Origin: Frankiaceae bacterium
GTDB taxonomy: Bacteria > Actinomycetota > Actinomycetes > Mycobacteriales > SCTD01
Length of the DNA stretch: 17,682 nt
Assembly: GCA_947479995.1 (NCBI GenBank)
Contig: CANKBT010000017.1
Coordinates: 1 to 17,682, forward strand
Reading direction: 5' to 3'
Positions 1-8,635 of the stretch are shown piece after piece (position 1 is the first letter of the stretch; each line of letters starts with the position of its first letter). The notes below the pieces were generated by a model. That model was not told the origin of the DNA, made no database searches, and saw only the letters and a list, made by a program, of their open reading frames with translations. The position numbers and the translations under genes were made by a program.

Positions 1-81
1 CAGGCGACCCGCATGGCCGAGGTCCTGCTGGCCAACCCGGTCATCGAGGACTTCCGCGTGCGCACTCCGGCGCGGGGGTAG
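1..81 (+). CDS. purS: PurS, phosphoribosylformylglycinamidine synthase small subunit (3' end only)
   Basis: The window opens in frame inside this gene, and only the last 26 codons plus TAG are present. The visible tail contains LLANPVIEDFRV, the conserved C-terminal strand of PurS (typically ANPVIEDYxV). PurS is a protein of about 80 residues that bridges PurQ and PurL in the FGAM synthase complex of the purine pathway. The identification is supported by purQ and purL further downstream on the same strand. Between purS and purQ lies an unrelated ATP-binding protein gene that starts 9 bp after this stop. The start codon and promoter are outside the window. Confidence 0.85.
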   Translation, partial: QATRMAEVLLANPVIEDFRVRTPARG

Positions 82-89
82 TCCCCCGC
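72..89 (+). promoter_or_regulatory. GC hairpin straddling the purS stop codon
   Basis: GCGGGGG (72-78), loop TAGT, CCCCCGC (83-89) form a perfect 7-bp all-GC stem. The purS stop codon is partly in the loop, and the stem ends one base before the ATG at 91. There is no T-tract. The stem covers the place where a Shine-Dalgarno sequence for the next gene would sit. I infer either translational coupling, in which the ribosome finishing purS opens the stem, or a weak terminator/attenuator. The structure is seen in the sequence; the function is inferred. Confidence 0.45.
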
Positions 90-90
90 C

Positions 91-600
91 ATGGAGATCA
101 AGCTCTCGCTGGCCCTGCCCCGCGACGAGCTCTCCGTCCCGGTGGTCCGGCGGCTGCTCAAGCAGTCGATGGACGTCCTCGGCGTCGAGCCCGACGTCAC
201 GGCCGACATCGAGCTCGCGCTCACCGAGGCCTGCACCAACGTGCTGGAGCACTCCCAGGAGGACGACGAGTACGAGGTCAGCGCGGGGATCGACGGCGAC
301 CAGTGCGTCATCGAGGTGATCGACCGCGGCAGCGGCTTCGACGGCAGCCTGCTCGGCCTGGAGCACGCCGACGGCGCGGCCGAGGGCGGCCGCGGCATCC
401 AGCTCATGCGCGCGCTCGTCGACCGCGTGGAGTTCACCAGCCGCCCGTCCGCGGGCACGGTCGTGCACCTGGAGAAGGCGCTCGTCTGGCGCGAGGGCTC
501 GATCATCCAGCACTGGACGGAGACGGCCCCCGAGCCGCAGCACGGGCCCTGGAGCGACGACGAGACGCTCAAGGACGCGCCGGAGCCGACGCAGGCCTGA
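91..600 (+). CDS. ATP-binding protein, RsbW/SpoIIAB-like serine kinase or anti-sigma factor (HATPase_c_2)
   Basis: This 169-residue protein has the GHKL ATPase fold typical of anti-sigma factor serine kinases. The N box is EACTNVLEH (residues 46-54), the G1 box is DRGSGFD (78-84) and the G2 box is EGGRGIQLM (98-106). There are no membrane segments and no sensor domain. The last ~35 residues (from about W133) are an acidic/proline tail beyond the fold. Family members phosphorylate STAS-domain anti-anti-sigma factors or bind sigma factors. No partner gene is in the window. It lies 9 bp after purS and 17 bp before purQ on the same strand, so it probably rides the purine operon transcript. That is an unusual place for this family. 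The ATG at 91 has no Shine-Dalgarno sequence and is preceded by a hairpin. The family assignment is firm; the target is unknown. Confidence 0.88.
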   Translation: MEIKLSLALPRDELSVPVVRRLLKQSMDVLGVEPDVTADIELALTEACTNVLEHSQEDDEYEVSAGIDGDQCVIEVIDRGSGFDGSLLGLEHADGAAEGGRGIQLMRALVDRVEFTSRPSAGTVVHLEKALVWREGSIIQHWTETAPEPQHGPWSDDETLKDAPEPTQA

Positions 601-604
601 CGAC

Positions 605-610
605 TAGGCT
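605..610 (+). promoter_or_regulatory. Candidate -10 element (TAGGCT) before purQ
   Basis: TAGGCT fits the actinobacterial TANNNT -10 pattern and lies 7 nt before the GTG of purQ, which lacks a good Shine-Dalgarno sequence. This spacing would start transcription at or next to the start codon and give a leaderless purQ-purL message. I see no convincing -35 hexamer. Confidence 0.35.
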
Positions 611-617
611 CGGCGCC

Positions 618-1280
618 GTGAAGATCGGTGTCGTCACCTTCCCCGGCAGCCTCGACGACCGCGACGCGCAGCGCGCCGTCCGCCTGGCCGGCGGCACGCC
701 GGTGGCGCTGTGGCACGGCGACGCCGACCTGCACGGCGTCGACGCCGTGGTGCTGCCCGGCGGCTTCTCGTACGGCGACTACCTGCGCTGCGGCGCCATC
801 GCGCGCTTCGCGCCGGTGATGGGCAGCGTCGTGGAGCAGGCCGGCAGGGGCATGCCGGTGCTCGGCATCTGCAACGGCTTCCAGGTGCTCTGCGAGGCCC
901 ACCTGCTGCCGGGCGCCCTCACCCGCAACGGCGGGCTGCGCTTCCTCAACCGCGACCAGGAGCTGCGCGTCGTCAACACCCGCACGGCCTGGACGAGCGA
1001 CCTGCCGGAGCGCATCACGATCCCGATCAAGAACGGCGAGGGCTCGTACGTCGCCGACGAGGCGACCCTCGACCGGCTGGAGGGCGAGGGGCAGGTGGTC
1101 GCCTACTACGAGGGCGCCAACCCGAACGGCAGCCTGCGCGCGATCGCCGGCGTCGCCAACGCGCGCGGCAACGTCGTCGGCCTCATGCCGCACCCGGAGC
1201 ACGCGGTCGAGGACCTCACCGGCCCGGGCACCGACGGCCTCGGCTTCTTCACCTCCGTCCTGAGCGCGCTCGTCCCGTGA
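618..1280 (+). CDS. purQ: Phosphoribosylformylglycinamidine synthase, glutaminase subunit PurQ
   Basis: PurQ hydrolyses glutamine and passes ammonia to PurL in step 4 of purine synthesis. The 220-residue protein is a complete class I glutamine amidotransferase of the expected length. The N-terminus is KIGVVTFPGSLDDRDA, the oxyanion region is LPGGFSYGDYLRCGA (46-60), the nucleophile is Cys85 in GICNGFQVL, and the His192/Glu194 pair lies in MPHPEHAVE. The GTG at 618 is chosen because it gives the standard PurQ N-terminus. The frame is open further upstream, but that part overlaps the previous gene. The stop overlaps the purL start by 4 bp (GTGA), which indicates translational coupling and equimolar production of the two subunits. 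Confidence 0.96.
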   Translation: MKIGVVTFPGSLDDRDAQRAVRLAGGTPVALWHGDADLHGVDAVVLPGGFSYGDYLRCGAIARFAPVMGSVVEQAGRGMPVLGICNGFQVLCEAHLLPGALTRNGGLRFLNRDQELRVVNTRTAWTSDLPERITIPIKNGEGSYVADEATLDRLEGEGQVVAYYEGANPNGSLRAIAGVANARGNVVGLMPHPEHAVEDLTGPGTDGLGFFTSVLSALVP

Positions 1281-3547
1281 CCGGCACGACCGGCCTGGAC
1301 ACCGTCCACCGCGCCGTCGAGACCCCCGACGAGCCGCAGCCGTACGCCGACCTCGGGCTCGAGGACGACGAGTACGCCCGCATCCGCGAGGTGCTGGGCC
1401 GCCGGCCGACGCAGGCCGAGCTGGCGATGTACTCGATCATGTGGAGCGAGCACTGCTCCTACAAGAGCAGCAAGGTGCACCTGCGGCAGTTCGGCGAGCT
1501 GCCGAAGGGCGACCGGATGCTCGTCGGCATGGGCGAGAACGCCGGCGTCGTCGACGTCGGCGAGGGCCTGGCGGTGACCTTCAAGGTCGAGAGCCACAAC
1601 CACCCGAGCTACGTCGAGCCCTACCAGGGCGCGGCCACCGGCATCGGCGGCATCGTGCGCGACATCCTCACCATGGGCGCGCGCCCGGTGCTCGTCATGG
1701 ACCCGCTGCGCTTCGGCGACGCCGACCACCCCGACACCGCCCGCGTGCTGCCGGGCGTGGTCGCGGGCATCGGCGGCTACGGCAACTGCCTGGGCCTGCC
1801 CAACGTCGGCGGCGAGGTCGTCTTCGACCCGACCTACCAGGGCAACCCGCTCGTCAACGCGCTCTGCCTCGGCGTGCTGCCCAAGGACCGCATCCAGCTC
1901 AGCGCGGCCCGCGGCGTCGGCAACGTCGTCGTGCTGCTCGGCGCCAAGACCGGCCGCGACGGCATCGGCGGCGTCAGCGTGCTGGCGAGCGCGACCTTCG
2001 ACGAGGACGGCCCGGCCCGGCGCCCGTCGGTGCAGGTCGGCGACCCGTTCACCGAGAAGCTGCTCATCGAGAGCTGCCTGGAGATGTTCGACGCCGGCCT
2101 GGTCGCCGGCATCCAGGACCTCGGCGGCGCCGGCCTGACCTGCGCGCTCACCGAGACGGCAGCGGCCGGCCGCTCGGGCATGCGCGCGCACCTCGACCGG
2201 GTGCCGCTGCGCGAGGCGAGCATGGAGCCGCACGAGGTGCTGGCCAGCGAGTCGCAGGAGCGCATGCTCGCGATCGTCGAGCCCGGCAAGCTGCCGCAGG
2301 TGCTGGCCCTGGCGCAGAAGTGGGGCGTGCTGGCGACGGCGATCGGCGAGGTGGTCGAGGGCGACCGGCTCGAGGTGCTGTGGCACGGCGAGGTCGTCGT
2401 CGACGTGCCGCCCGGCAGCCTCGCCGACGACGGCCCGGTCTACGAGCGCCCGACGGCCCGCCCCGCCGACCTCGACGCGCTGCGGGCGGCGCCCGAGCCG
2501 GCCCACCCGGAGGTCGACGCCGACCTGGTGCTGCGGATGGTCGCGAGCCCCAACCTGTGCAGCCGGCGCTGGGTCGTCGAGCAGTACGACCGCGTCGTGC
2601 TCGGCAACAGCGTGCTGGCCTGGCCGGAGGACGCCGGCGTCGTGCGGCTGTCCGAGGAGACCGGCCTCGGCGTCGCGCTCGCCACCGACGGCAACGGCCG
2701 CTTCACCCGCCTCGACCCGTACGCCGGGGCGCAGCTGGCGCTCGCCGAGGCCTACCGCAACGTCGCCGCCACCGGCGCCGTCCCCATCGCCGTCACCAAC
2801 TGCCTGAACTTCGGCAGCCCGGAGGACCCCGAGGTGATGTGGCAGTTCGCCGAGGCCACCCGCGGGCTGGCCGACGGCTGCCGGGCGCTCGGCATCCCCG
2901 TGACCGGCGGCAACGTGAGCTTCTACAACCAGACCGCCGAGACCGCGATCAACCCGACGCCCGTCATCGGCGTGCTGGGCCTGCTCGACGACGTCGCGCG
3001 CCGCACGCCGATCGGCTTCCAGGAGCCCGGCGAGGTGCTGCTCCTGCTCGGCGAGACGCGCGCGGAGCTGGGCGGCAGCGAGTGGGCGTGGGCCGAGCAC
3101 CGGCACCTCGGCGGCACCCCGCCGGAGGTCGACCTCGACCGCGAGCGCCTGCTCGGCGAGGTGCTCGTCGCGGGCAGCCGCGACGGCATGCTCTCGAGCG
3201 CCCACGACCTGTCCGACGGCGGCCTGGCGCAGGCGCTCGTCGAGTCGGCGCTGGCGAAGGGCGTCGGCGCGCGCGTCGTGCTGCCGGCCGGGGCGACGCC
3301 CTTCGTGCAGCTCTACAGCGAGTCGGCCGGCCGCGCGCTGGTCACCGTGCCGCGCTCGGAGGAGCTGCGCTTCACCGAGATGTGCAGCGCCCGCGGGCTG
3401 CCGTGCACGCGGGTCGGCGTCACCGACGGCACCGGCGAGCAGGCGCGGCTCGACGTGCAGGACGTCCTCGACCTGCCGCTGGCCCGGCTGCGCGAGGCCC
3501 ACGAGGCGACCCTGCCCGCGCTGTTCGGGCCGCTCGCCGGCTCGTAG
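1277..3547 (+). CDS. purL: Phosphoribosylformylglycinamidine synthase, synthetase subunit PurL
   Basis: PurL converts FGAR, ATP and ammonia to FGAM. At 756 residues it is the small PurL type that works with separate PurS and PurQ, not the ~1,300-residue fused form. Visible motifs are WSEHCSYKSSK (56-66), ESHNHPS (105-111), GAATGIGGIVRDI (118-130), IQDLGGAGL (about 280), GGNVSFYNQT (about 545) and AHDLSDGGL (642-650). The two halves show the internal duplication of AIR synthase-like domains. The start is the GTG overlapping the purQ stop; no other start near it gives the conserved N-terminus. A hairpin follows the stop directly, so the purS-purQ-purL unit probably ends here. No residue looks abnormal. 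Confidence 0.97.
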   Translation: MTGTTGLDTVHRAVETPDEPQPYADLGLEDDEYARIREVLGRRPTQAELAMYSIMWSEHCSYKSSKVHLRQFGELPKGDRMLVGMGENAGVVDVGEGLAVTFKVESHNHPSYVEPYQGAATGIGGIVRDILTMGARPVLVMDPLRFGDADHPDTARVLPGVVAGIGGYGNCLGLPNVGGEVVFDPTYQGNPLVNALCLGVLPKDRIQLSAARGVGNVVVLLGAKTGRDGIGGVSVLASATFDEDGPARRPSVQVGDPFTEKLLIESCLEMFDAGLVAGIQDLGGAGLTCALTETAAAGRSGMRAHLDRVPLREASMEPHEVLASESQERMLAIVEPGKLPQVLALAQKWGVLATAIGEVVEGDRLEVLWHGEVVVDVPPGSLADDGPVYERPTARPADLDALRAAPEPAHPEVDADLVLRMVASPNLCSRRWVVEQYDRVVLGNSVLAWPEDAGVVRLSEETGLGVALATDGNGRFTRLDPYAGAQLALAEAYRNVAATGAVPIAVTNCLNFGSPEDPEVMWQFAEATRGLADGCRALGIPVTGGNVSFYNQTAETAINPTPVIGVLGLLDDVARRTPIGFQEPGEVLLLLGETRAELGGSEWAWAEHRHLGGTPPEVDLDRERLLGEVLVAGSRDGMLSSAHDLSDGGLAQALVESALAKGVGARVVLPAGATPFVQLYSESAGRALVTVPRSEELRFTEMCSARGLPCTRVGVTDGTGEQARLDVQDVLDLPLARLREAHEATLPALFGPLAGS

Positions 3548-3564
3548 CCCGGCGCCCACCGGGC
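3547..3564 (+). terminator. Candidate hairpin terminator after purL
   Basis: GCCCGG (3547-3552), loop CGCCCA, CCGGGC (3559-3564) form a 6-bp GC stem that starts at the last base of the purL stop. There is no U-tract, which is common for GC-rich actinobacterial terminators. Termination may be partial, since the next gene starts only 13 bp further on. Confidence 0.4.
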
Positions 3565-3576
3565 AGGCCGGGGGGC

Positions 3577-3978
3577 ATGAGCACCCTCGACGTGATCCGG
3601 TCCGCCCCCCAGCAGCTCACCGTGGACGCCGCCCTCGTGGCCGCGGCGATCGACGCCGCCACGGCGTGCACGGTCGTCTGCACCGCCTGCGCCAGCGCCT
3701 GCCTGTCCGAGAGCGACGTGGAGGGCATGGCGACGTGCGTCCGCGACGACCTCGACTGCGCCGACCTCTGCGGTGTCACCGCCCGCCACCTCGCCCGGCT
3801 CAACGCCAGCGACCGGCAGCTGACGACCAGCCTGCTCGCCGCCTGCATCGAGGCGTGCGTGCAGTGCGCCGCCTCGTGCGCCCCCCACCGCGAGCACCAC
3901 GAGCACTGCCGCCTGTGCGAGGAGGCCGCCCTGCGCTGCGAGCAGGCCTGCCAGGCCCTGCTCGACGCCCTGCGCTAG
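3577..3978 (+). CDS. Cys-rich four-helix bundle copper-storage-like protein (Csp/DUF326 family)
   Basis: This 133-residue protein carries 15 cysteines (31, 35, 38, 42, 54, 61, 65, 90, 94, 97, 101, 111, 114, 121, 125) and five histidines. They sit in helical segments with CxxxC and CxxC spacing, for example CTVVCTACASAC (31-42), CIEACVQCAASC (90-101) and CRLCEEAALRCEQAC (111-125). This is the signature of copper storage proteins, which line a four-helix bundle with Cys and bind many Cu(I) ions. There is no Sec or Tat signal, so a cytosolic Csp3-type protein is most likely. HREHHEH (104-110) lies between the last two Cys helices, where a His cluster could form an entry site (inferred). The gene is 29 bp after purL and 28 bp before the next gene. 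No copper exporter or CsoR-type repressor is visible nearby. Confidence 0.85.
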   Translation: MSTLDVIRSAPQQLTVDAALVAAAIDAATACTVVCTACASACLSESDVEGMATCVRDDLDCADLCGVTARHLARLNASDRQLTTSLLAACIEACVQCAASCAPHREHHEHCRLCEEAALRCEQACQALLDALR

Positions 3979-3994
3979 CCGCGCCCCCGGCTGG

Positions 3995-4000
3995 CAGGCT
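3995..4000 (+). promoter_or_regulatory. Candidate -10 element (CAGGCT) for a leaderless start at 4007
   Basis: CAGGCT is followed by exactly 6 nt and then GTG. No Shine-Dalgarno sequence is present. It departs from TANNNT at the first base only. Inferred from position and resemblance to the purQ element TAGGCT. Confidence 0.3.
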
Positions 4001-4006
4001 GGGCCC

Positions 4007-4729
4007 GTGCCGCCGACCGCCCCCTCGTACGACGCCGTGCGCGCGGCGCTGGACGCCCAGTGGGCGGTGCTCGTGCCGGCCCTCGCCGCCGCCGACCCCG
4101 ACGCCCCGTCGCGGGTCGAGGGCTGGTCGGTGCGCGACCTGGAGCGGCACCTCGCGCAGACGGCGGCGAGCCTCGCCGCGCTGGCCACCGGGCCCGAGGC
4201 CGCCGGCACGCCGGTCGGCGTGGCCGGCTGGGCGCGGGCGCTGCACGGGCTGGAGGCGGTGCCCGACCCGGGCGCCCCGCCGCTCGCCGAGGCCACCGCC
4301 CGGGCGCGCGCGGCGCTGGCCGGCGCCGACCCCGAGCGCCTGGTGCCGCAGCGCACCGGCGTGCACCGGCTGGCCGACGCCGCGCTGTTCCGGCTCGTCG
4401 AGGGCGTCGTGCACGGGCTCGACCTGCCGGAGCCCGTCGACCCCGCGCGCCCGGCGCTCAAGCTCGTGGTGAAGGCGCTCGTGGGCGTGCTCGCCGAGAG
4501 CGCGCCGGGGCGGGCCGTCGAGGTCCGCGTGCCGCCGTACGCCGCGGTGCAGCTGCTCACCGGCCCGCGCCACACCCGCGACACCCCGCCGAGCACGGTC
4601 GAGACCGACCCGGTGACCTTCCTGCTGCTCGCGACCGGCCGGCTGGCCTGGGACGACGCCAGCGCCCGGGTGCGCGCGAAGGGCGAGCGCGCGCACGCCG
4701 TGGGCGGGCTGCTGCCGTTGCTGACCTAG
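4007..4729 (+). CDS. Maleylpyruvate isomerase-like (MDMPI_N/DinB fold) protein with C-terminal bacterial SCP domain
   Basis: The protein has 240 residues. The N-terminal part is a four-helix MDMPI/DinB-type domain with VEGWSVRDLERHLAQ (37-51, His48) and VEGVVHGLDLPEPVD (131-145, His136), the usual places of metal-ligand histidines in mycothiol-dependent enzymes. The C-terminal part (about 150-237) matches the bacterial sterol-carrier-protein-like module: VEVRVPPYAAVQ (171-182), GPRHTRDTPP (186-195), VETDPVTFLLLATGRLAW (198-215). The substrate is unknown, and the name does not imply that it isomerises maleylpyruvate. Such proteins recur between purL and purF in actinobacteria as I recall. GTG at 4007 is the first start after the previous gene. 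The stop lies 1 bp from the stop of the convergent gene. Confidence 0.82.
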   Translation: MPPTAPSYDAVRAALDAQWAVLVPALAAADPDAPSRVEGWSVRDLERHLAQTAASLAALATGPEAAGTPVGVAGWARALHGLEAVPDPGAPPLAEATARARAALAGADPERLVPQRTGVHRLADAALFRLVEGVVHGLDLPEPVDPARPALKLVVKALVGVLAESAPGRAVEVRVPPYAAVQLLTGPRHTRDTPPSTVETDPVTFLLLATGRLAWDDASARVRAKGERAHAVGGLLPLLT

Positions 4730-4734
4730 GTCAG
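4721..4734. repeat. Perfect 14-bp palindrome over both convergent stop codons
   Basis: CTGACCTAGGTCAG is identical to its reverse complement. It contains the TAG of the plus-strand gene (4727-4729) and the TGA of the minus-strand gene (4733-4731), separated by one base. It could be a protein-binding site, part of a termination signal or chance; without a loop it is a poor RNA hairpin. Confidence 0.6.
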
Positions 4735-5948
4735 GCGCAGCTGGTCAGCGAGAGCCCGTCCGCGCCCGCCGGCGCGACGTCGTCGTAGAGCTCGCGCAGC
4801 TCGTCGAGGAGGTCGTCGCGCTCCTGCGCCGACGCCGTCACCACGCTGAGCGCCGTGCAGGTCTCGTCGTCGGCCTCCCAGGTGACGTAGCCGTCGCCGC
4901 GCCAGGCGGTGTTCGGGCCCTCGCCGAACGGGTCGGTGTCGAGGAGCAGGCCGAGGCCCAGCTCGCCGAGCACGCCCTGGTCGACCACCTCGGCGCCCGC
5001 CGGGGCGGCCGGCAGCGGCACGGCGACCGGTGCGGGCGAGCCGGGCGCGAACACCTCCTCGGTGGTGGTCGGCGGCGCCGCGAAGGCGGCGTCGAGCCGC
5101 GCCTGGCCGCCGTCGTCGACGAGCGCGCGGGCGTACTCCGCGCCGACGACGTACGGGAAGCCGGTGAGCACGTCGGCGACGAACGACGTGCTCTCGTAGT
5201 CGCCGTACAGCTCGTCCAGCTCGTCGTCGACGCCGTCGCGCACCTCGTCGGGCTGCGCGTCGTACCAGGCCTCCTCGACCCGGGTCGCGTCGCCCTCGAC
5301 GAGGGCGGCGAAGGCCAGCCCGCGCTCGTCCTCGGCGGTCTCGAGCTCGGGGCGGAACAGCTCGAAGTGCTGGTCCTGCACGGCGTGGGTCAGCTCGTGC
5401 ACGAGCGTCATGCGGGCGAGCGGGGTGAGCGCGGTGCCGCGCACGACGAGCTGCTCGGTCTCGGTGTCGTAGAACCCCAGCACCGCGTCGGCGCCGTCCT
5501 CGCCGAGGGCCTCGTCGAGCTCGTCCTCGTCGCCGAGCAGCCCGAGGGCCAGCAGGGTGGCGGTGTCGCCCTCGTACGCCGCCTCCTCGGCCTTGGTCGG
5601 CGCCGGGCCGGAGAACAGCGCCTCGACGAAGGCGTCGTCGTCGAGCACCTCGACCTCGACCTCGCGCAGGAAGGGCAGCCCGCGCTCGGCCTCGACGAAC
5701 TCCTGGAGCCCGGGCAGCGCCGCCGCGACCTCGGCGTCGGCGCTCACCGCCCCGGTCGCGGGGTCCTGCTGCACGACCGCCGTGACGCCACCGGCGAGGG
5801 CCAGCGCCAGCGCGGCCGCGCCGAGGGCGAGGTGGCTGCGGCGCGGGCGGGGGCGCGACGGGCCGGGCGGCGGCGGGCCCTGCCACCACGGCACGGGCGG
5901 CGGCGCGCCGGCGTCGGCGGGAGTGGCCCACGGGGCAGGAGTGCTCAC
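4731..5948 (-). CDS. Membrane-anchored HEXXH metallopeptidase-like protein
   Basis: The protein has 405 residues. Residues 1-37 are a proline-rich, basic-ending cytoplasmic segment (WWQGPPPPGP, RPRPRRS). Residues about 39-60 form one hydrophobic segment, so the rest should lie outside the membrane. The zinc-protease motif is LVHELTHAVQDQ (182-193: His184, Glu185, His188). A likely third ligand, Glu218, is in LVEGDA, and this HELTHAxQDQ/EGDA pairing recurs in uncharacterised bacterial and archaeal proteins. The exterior part is strongly acidic, with Asp/Glu-rich stretches at 136-152 and 233-251. Two Cys (364, 404) flank the C-terminal part and could form a disulfide. The GTG start at 5948 is preceded by a -10-like hexamer rather than a Shine-Dalgarno sequence. 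It is divergent from purF with 62 bp between them. The substrate is unknown. Confidence 0.78.
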   Translation of the reverse strand: MSTPAPWATPADAGAPPPVPWWQGPPPPGPSRPRPRRSHLALGAAALALALAGGVTAVVQQDPATGAVSADAEVAAALPGLQEFVEAERGLPFLREVEVEVLDDDAFVEALFSGPAPTKAEEAAYEGDTATLLALGLLGDEDELDEALGEDGADAVLGFYDTETEQLVVRGTALTPLARMTLVHELTHAVQDQHFELFRPELETAEDERGLAFAALVEGDATRVEEAWYDAQPDEVRDGVDDELDELYGDYESTSFVADVLTGFPYVVGAEYARALVDDGGQARLDAAFAAPPTTTEEVFAPGSPAPVAVPLPAAPAGAEVVDQGVLGELGLGLLLDTDPFGEGPNTAWRGDGYVTWEADDETCTALSVVTASAQERDDLLDELRELYDDVAPAGADGLSLTSCA

Positions 5949-5954
5949 CCGAGG

Positions 5955-5960
5955 ATGCTC
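5955..5960 (-). promoter_or_regulatory. Candidate -10-like element (GAGCAT) for the metallopeptidase gene
   Basis: Read on the minus strand, GAGCAT is followed by 6 nt and then the GTG start. It is the weakest member of the recurring pattern because the first base is G. No Shine-Dalgarno sequence is seen. Confidence 0.2.
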
Positions 5961-5998
5961 GCACCCCGGAGGCGGTCAGGAGGCGCGGTCGCCGTGAC

Positions 5999-6004
5999 TA
6001 CAGT
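5999..6004 (+). promoter_or_regulatory. Candidate -10 element (TACAGT) for leaderless purF
   Basis: TACAGT matches TANNNT, and its last T is 7 nt before the GTG of purF, so transcription would start at the start codon. No Shine-Dalgarno sequence precedes the start, and the -35 region is not recognisable. This is the best example of the pattern in the window. Confidence 0.45.
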
Positions 6005-6010
6005 CGTCGC

Positions 6011-7548
<1,538 letters not shown>

Positions 7549-7552
<4 letters not shown>

Positions 7553-8601
7553 CCGAGCGGGCGTCCTACGCCGCCGCCGGCGTCGACATCGACGCGGGCG
7601 ACCGCGCCGTCGAGCTGCTGCGCGGCCGGCTCGCGCGCGCCAGCCGCCCCGAGGTGGTCGGCGGCCTCGGCGGCTTCGCCGGGCTGTTCCGCCTCGACGT
7701 CGGCCGCTACCGCGACCCGCTGCTCGCGTCGTCCACCGACGGCGTCGGCACCAAGCTGGCGATCGCGCAGGCGCTCGACAAGCACGACACCGTGGGCATC
7801 GACCTCGTCGGCATGGTCGTCGACGACCTCGTCGTCTGCGGCGCCGAGCCGCTGTTCATGCAGGACTACGTCGCCGTCGGCCGGGTCGTGCCCGAGCGCG
7901 TGGCCGAGATCGTCGGCGGCATCGCCGCGGGCTGCGAGCTCGCCGGCTGCGCGCTCGTCGGCGGCGAGACCGCCGAGCACCCCGGCCTCATGCCGGACGA
8001 CCACTACGACATCGCCGGCACGGGCGTCGGCGTCGTCGAGGCCGACGAGGTGCTCGGCGCCGACCGCGTGCGCCCGGGCGACGTCGTCGTGGCGATGGGC
8101 TCGTCGGGCGTGCACTCCAACGGCTTCAGCCTGGTGCGCCACGTGCTGCTGCGGGGCGCGCGGCTGCCGCTCGACGCCGTGGTCGACGAGCTCGGCCGGC
8201 CGCTCGGCGAGGAGCTGCTCACGCCGACGCGCATCTACGCCAAGGACTGCCTGTCGCTCATCGCCGAGGTGGAGGTGCACGCCTTCAGCCACGTCACCGG
8301 CGGCGGGCTCGCCGCCAACCTCGAGCGCGTGCTGCCGCCGACCGTCAGCGCCGTGCTCGACCGCGGCACCTGGGCGCCCCAGCCGGTCTTCGGCCTGGTG
8401 CAGGCCCGCGGCCGCGTCGAGCAGGCCGAGATGGAGCGCACCTTCAACATGGGCGTCGGCATGGTGGCCGTGCTGCCCCCGGCCGACGTCGACCGCGCGC
8501 TCGCGGTGCTCACCGCCCGGCACGTGCCGGCGTGGGTGCTCGGCGAGGTGCGCGAGGGCGGCGACGGCGCGGTGCGCCTCGAGGGCAGCCACCCGGCCTG
8601 A
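7549..8601 (+). CDS. purM: Phosphoribosylformylglycinamidine cyclo-ligase (AIR synthetase)
   Basis: PurM closes the imidazole ring, converting FGAM to AIR with ATP, the step after PurS/Q/L. The 350-residue length is normal. Motifs are YAAAGVDIDAGD (7-18), SSTDGVGTKL (61-70), GIDLVGMVVDDLVVCGAEPLF (83-103), GGETAEHPG, GVHSNGFSLVR, HVTGGGLAANLERVLP and FNMGVGMV. GETAEHPG has His where Escherichia coli-type enzymes have Met, a substitution I believe is usual in actinobacteria. The ATG overlaps the purF stop (ATGA) and has no Shine-Dalgarno sequence of its own, so translation should be coupled to purF. The following gene is convergent, with hairpins in the 54-bp gap. Confidence 0.97.
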
Positions 8602-8609
8602 CGGGCAGG

Positions 8610-8624
8610 CCGGGCGCGGCCCGG
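8610..8624 (+). terminator. Candidate terminator hairpin after purM
   Basis: CCGGGC (8610-8615), loop GCG, GCCCGG (8619-8624), 9 bp past the purM stop. It is a GC stem without a U-tract, placed between convergent genes. Confidence 0.45.
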
Positions 8625-8635
8625 GGCCCGCGGGG

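Noticed and set aside
1106..3559. Long minus-strand open frame across purL
   Set aside because: Shadow of purL; low-complexity Ala/Val/Asp/Arg translation and no start signal.
1441..3978. Plus-strand open frame running from inside purL into the copper-protein gene
   Set aside because: Only the last 134 codons (from ATG 3577) have real protein character; the earlier part is an Arg-rich out-of-frame reading of purL.
4721..4734. AGGTCA-type half-sites resembling nuclear-receptor elements in the palindrome
   Set aside because: Nuclear receptors do not occur in bacteria; the resemblance is chance.
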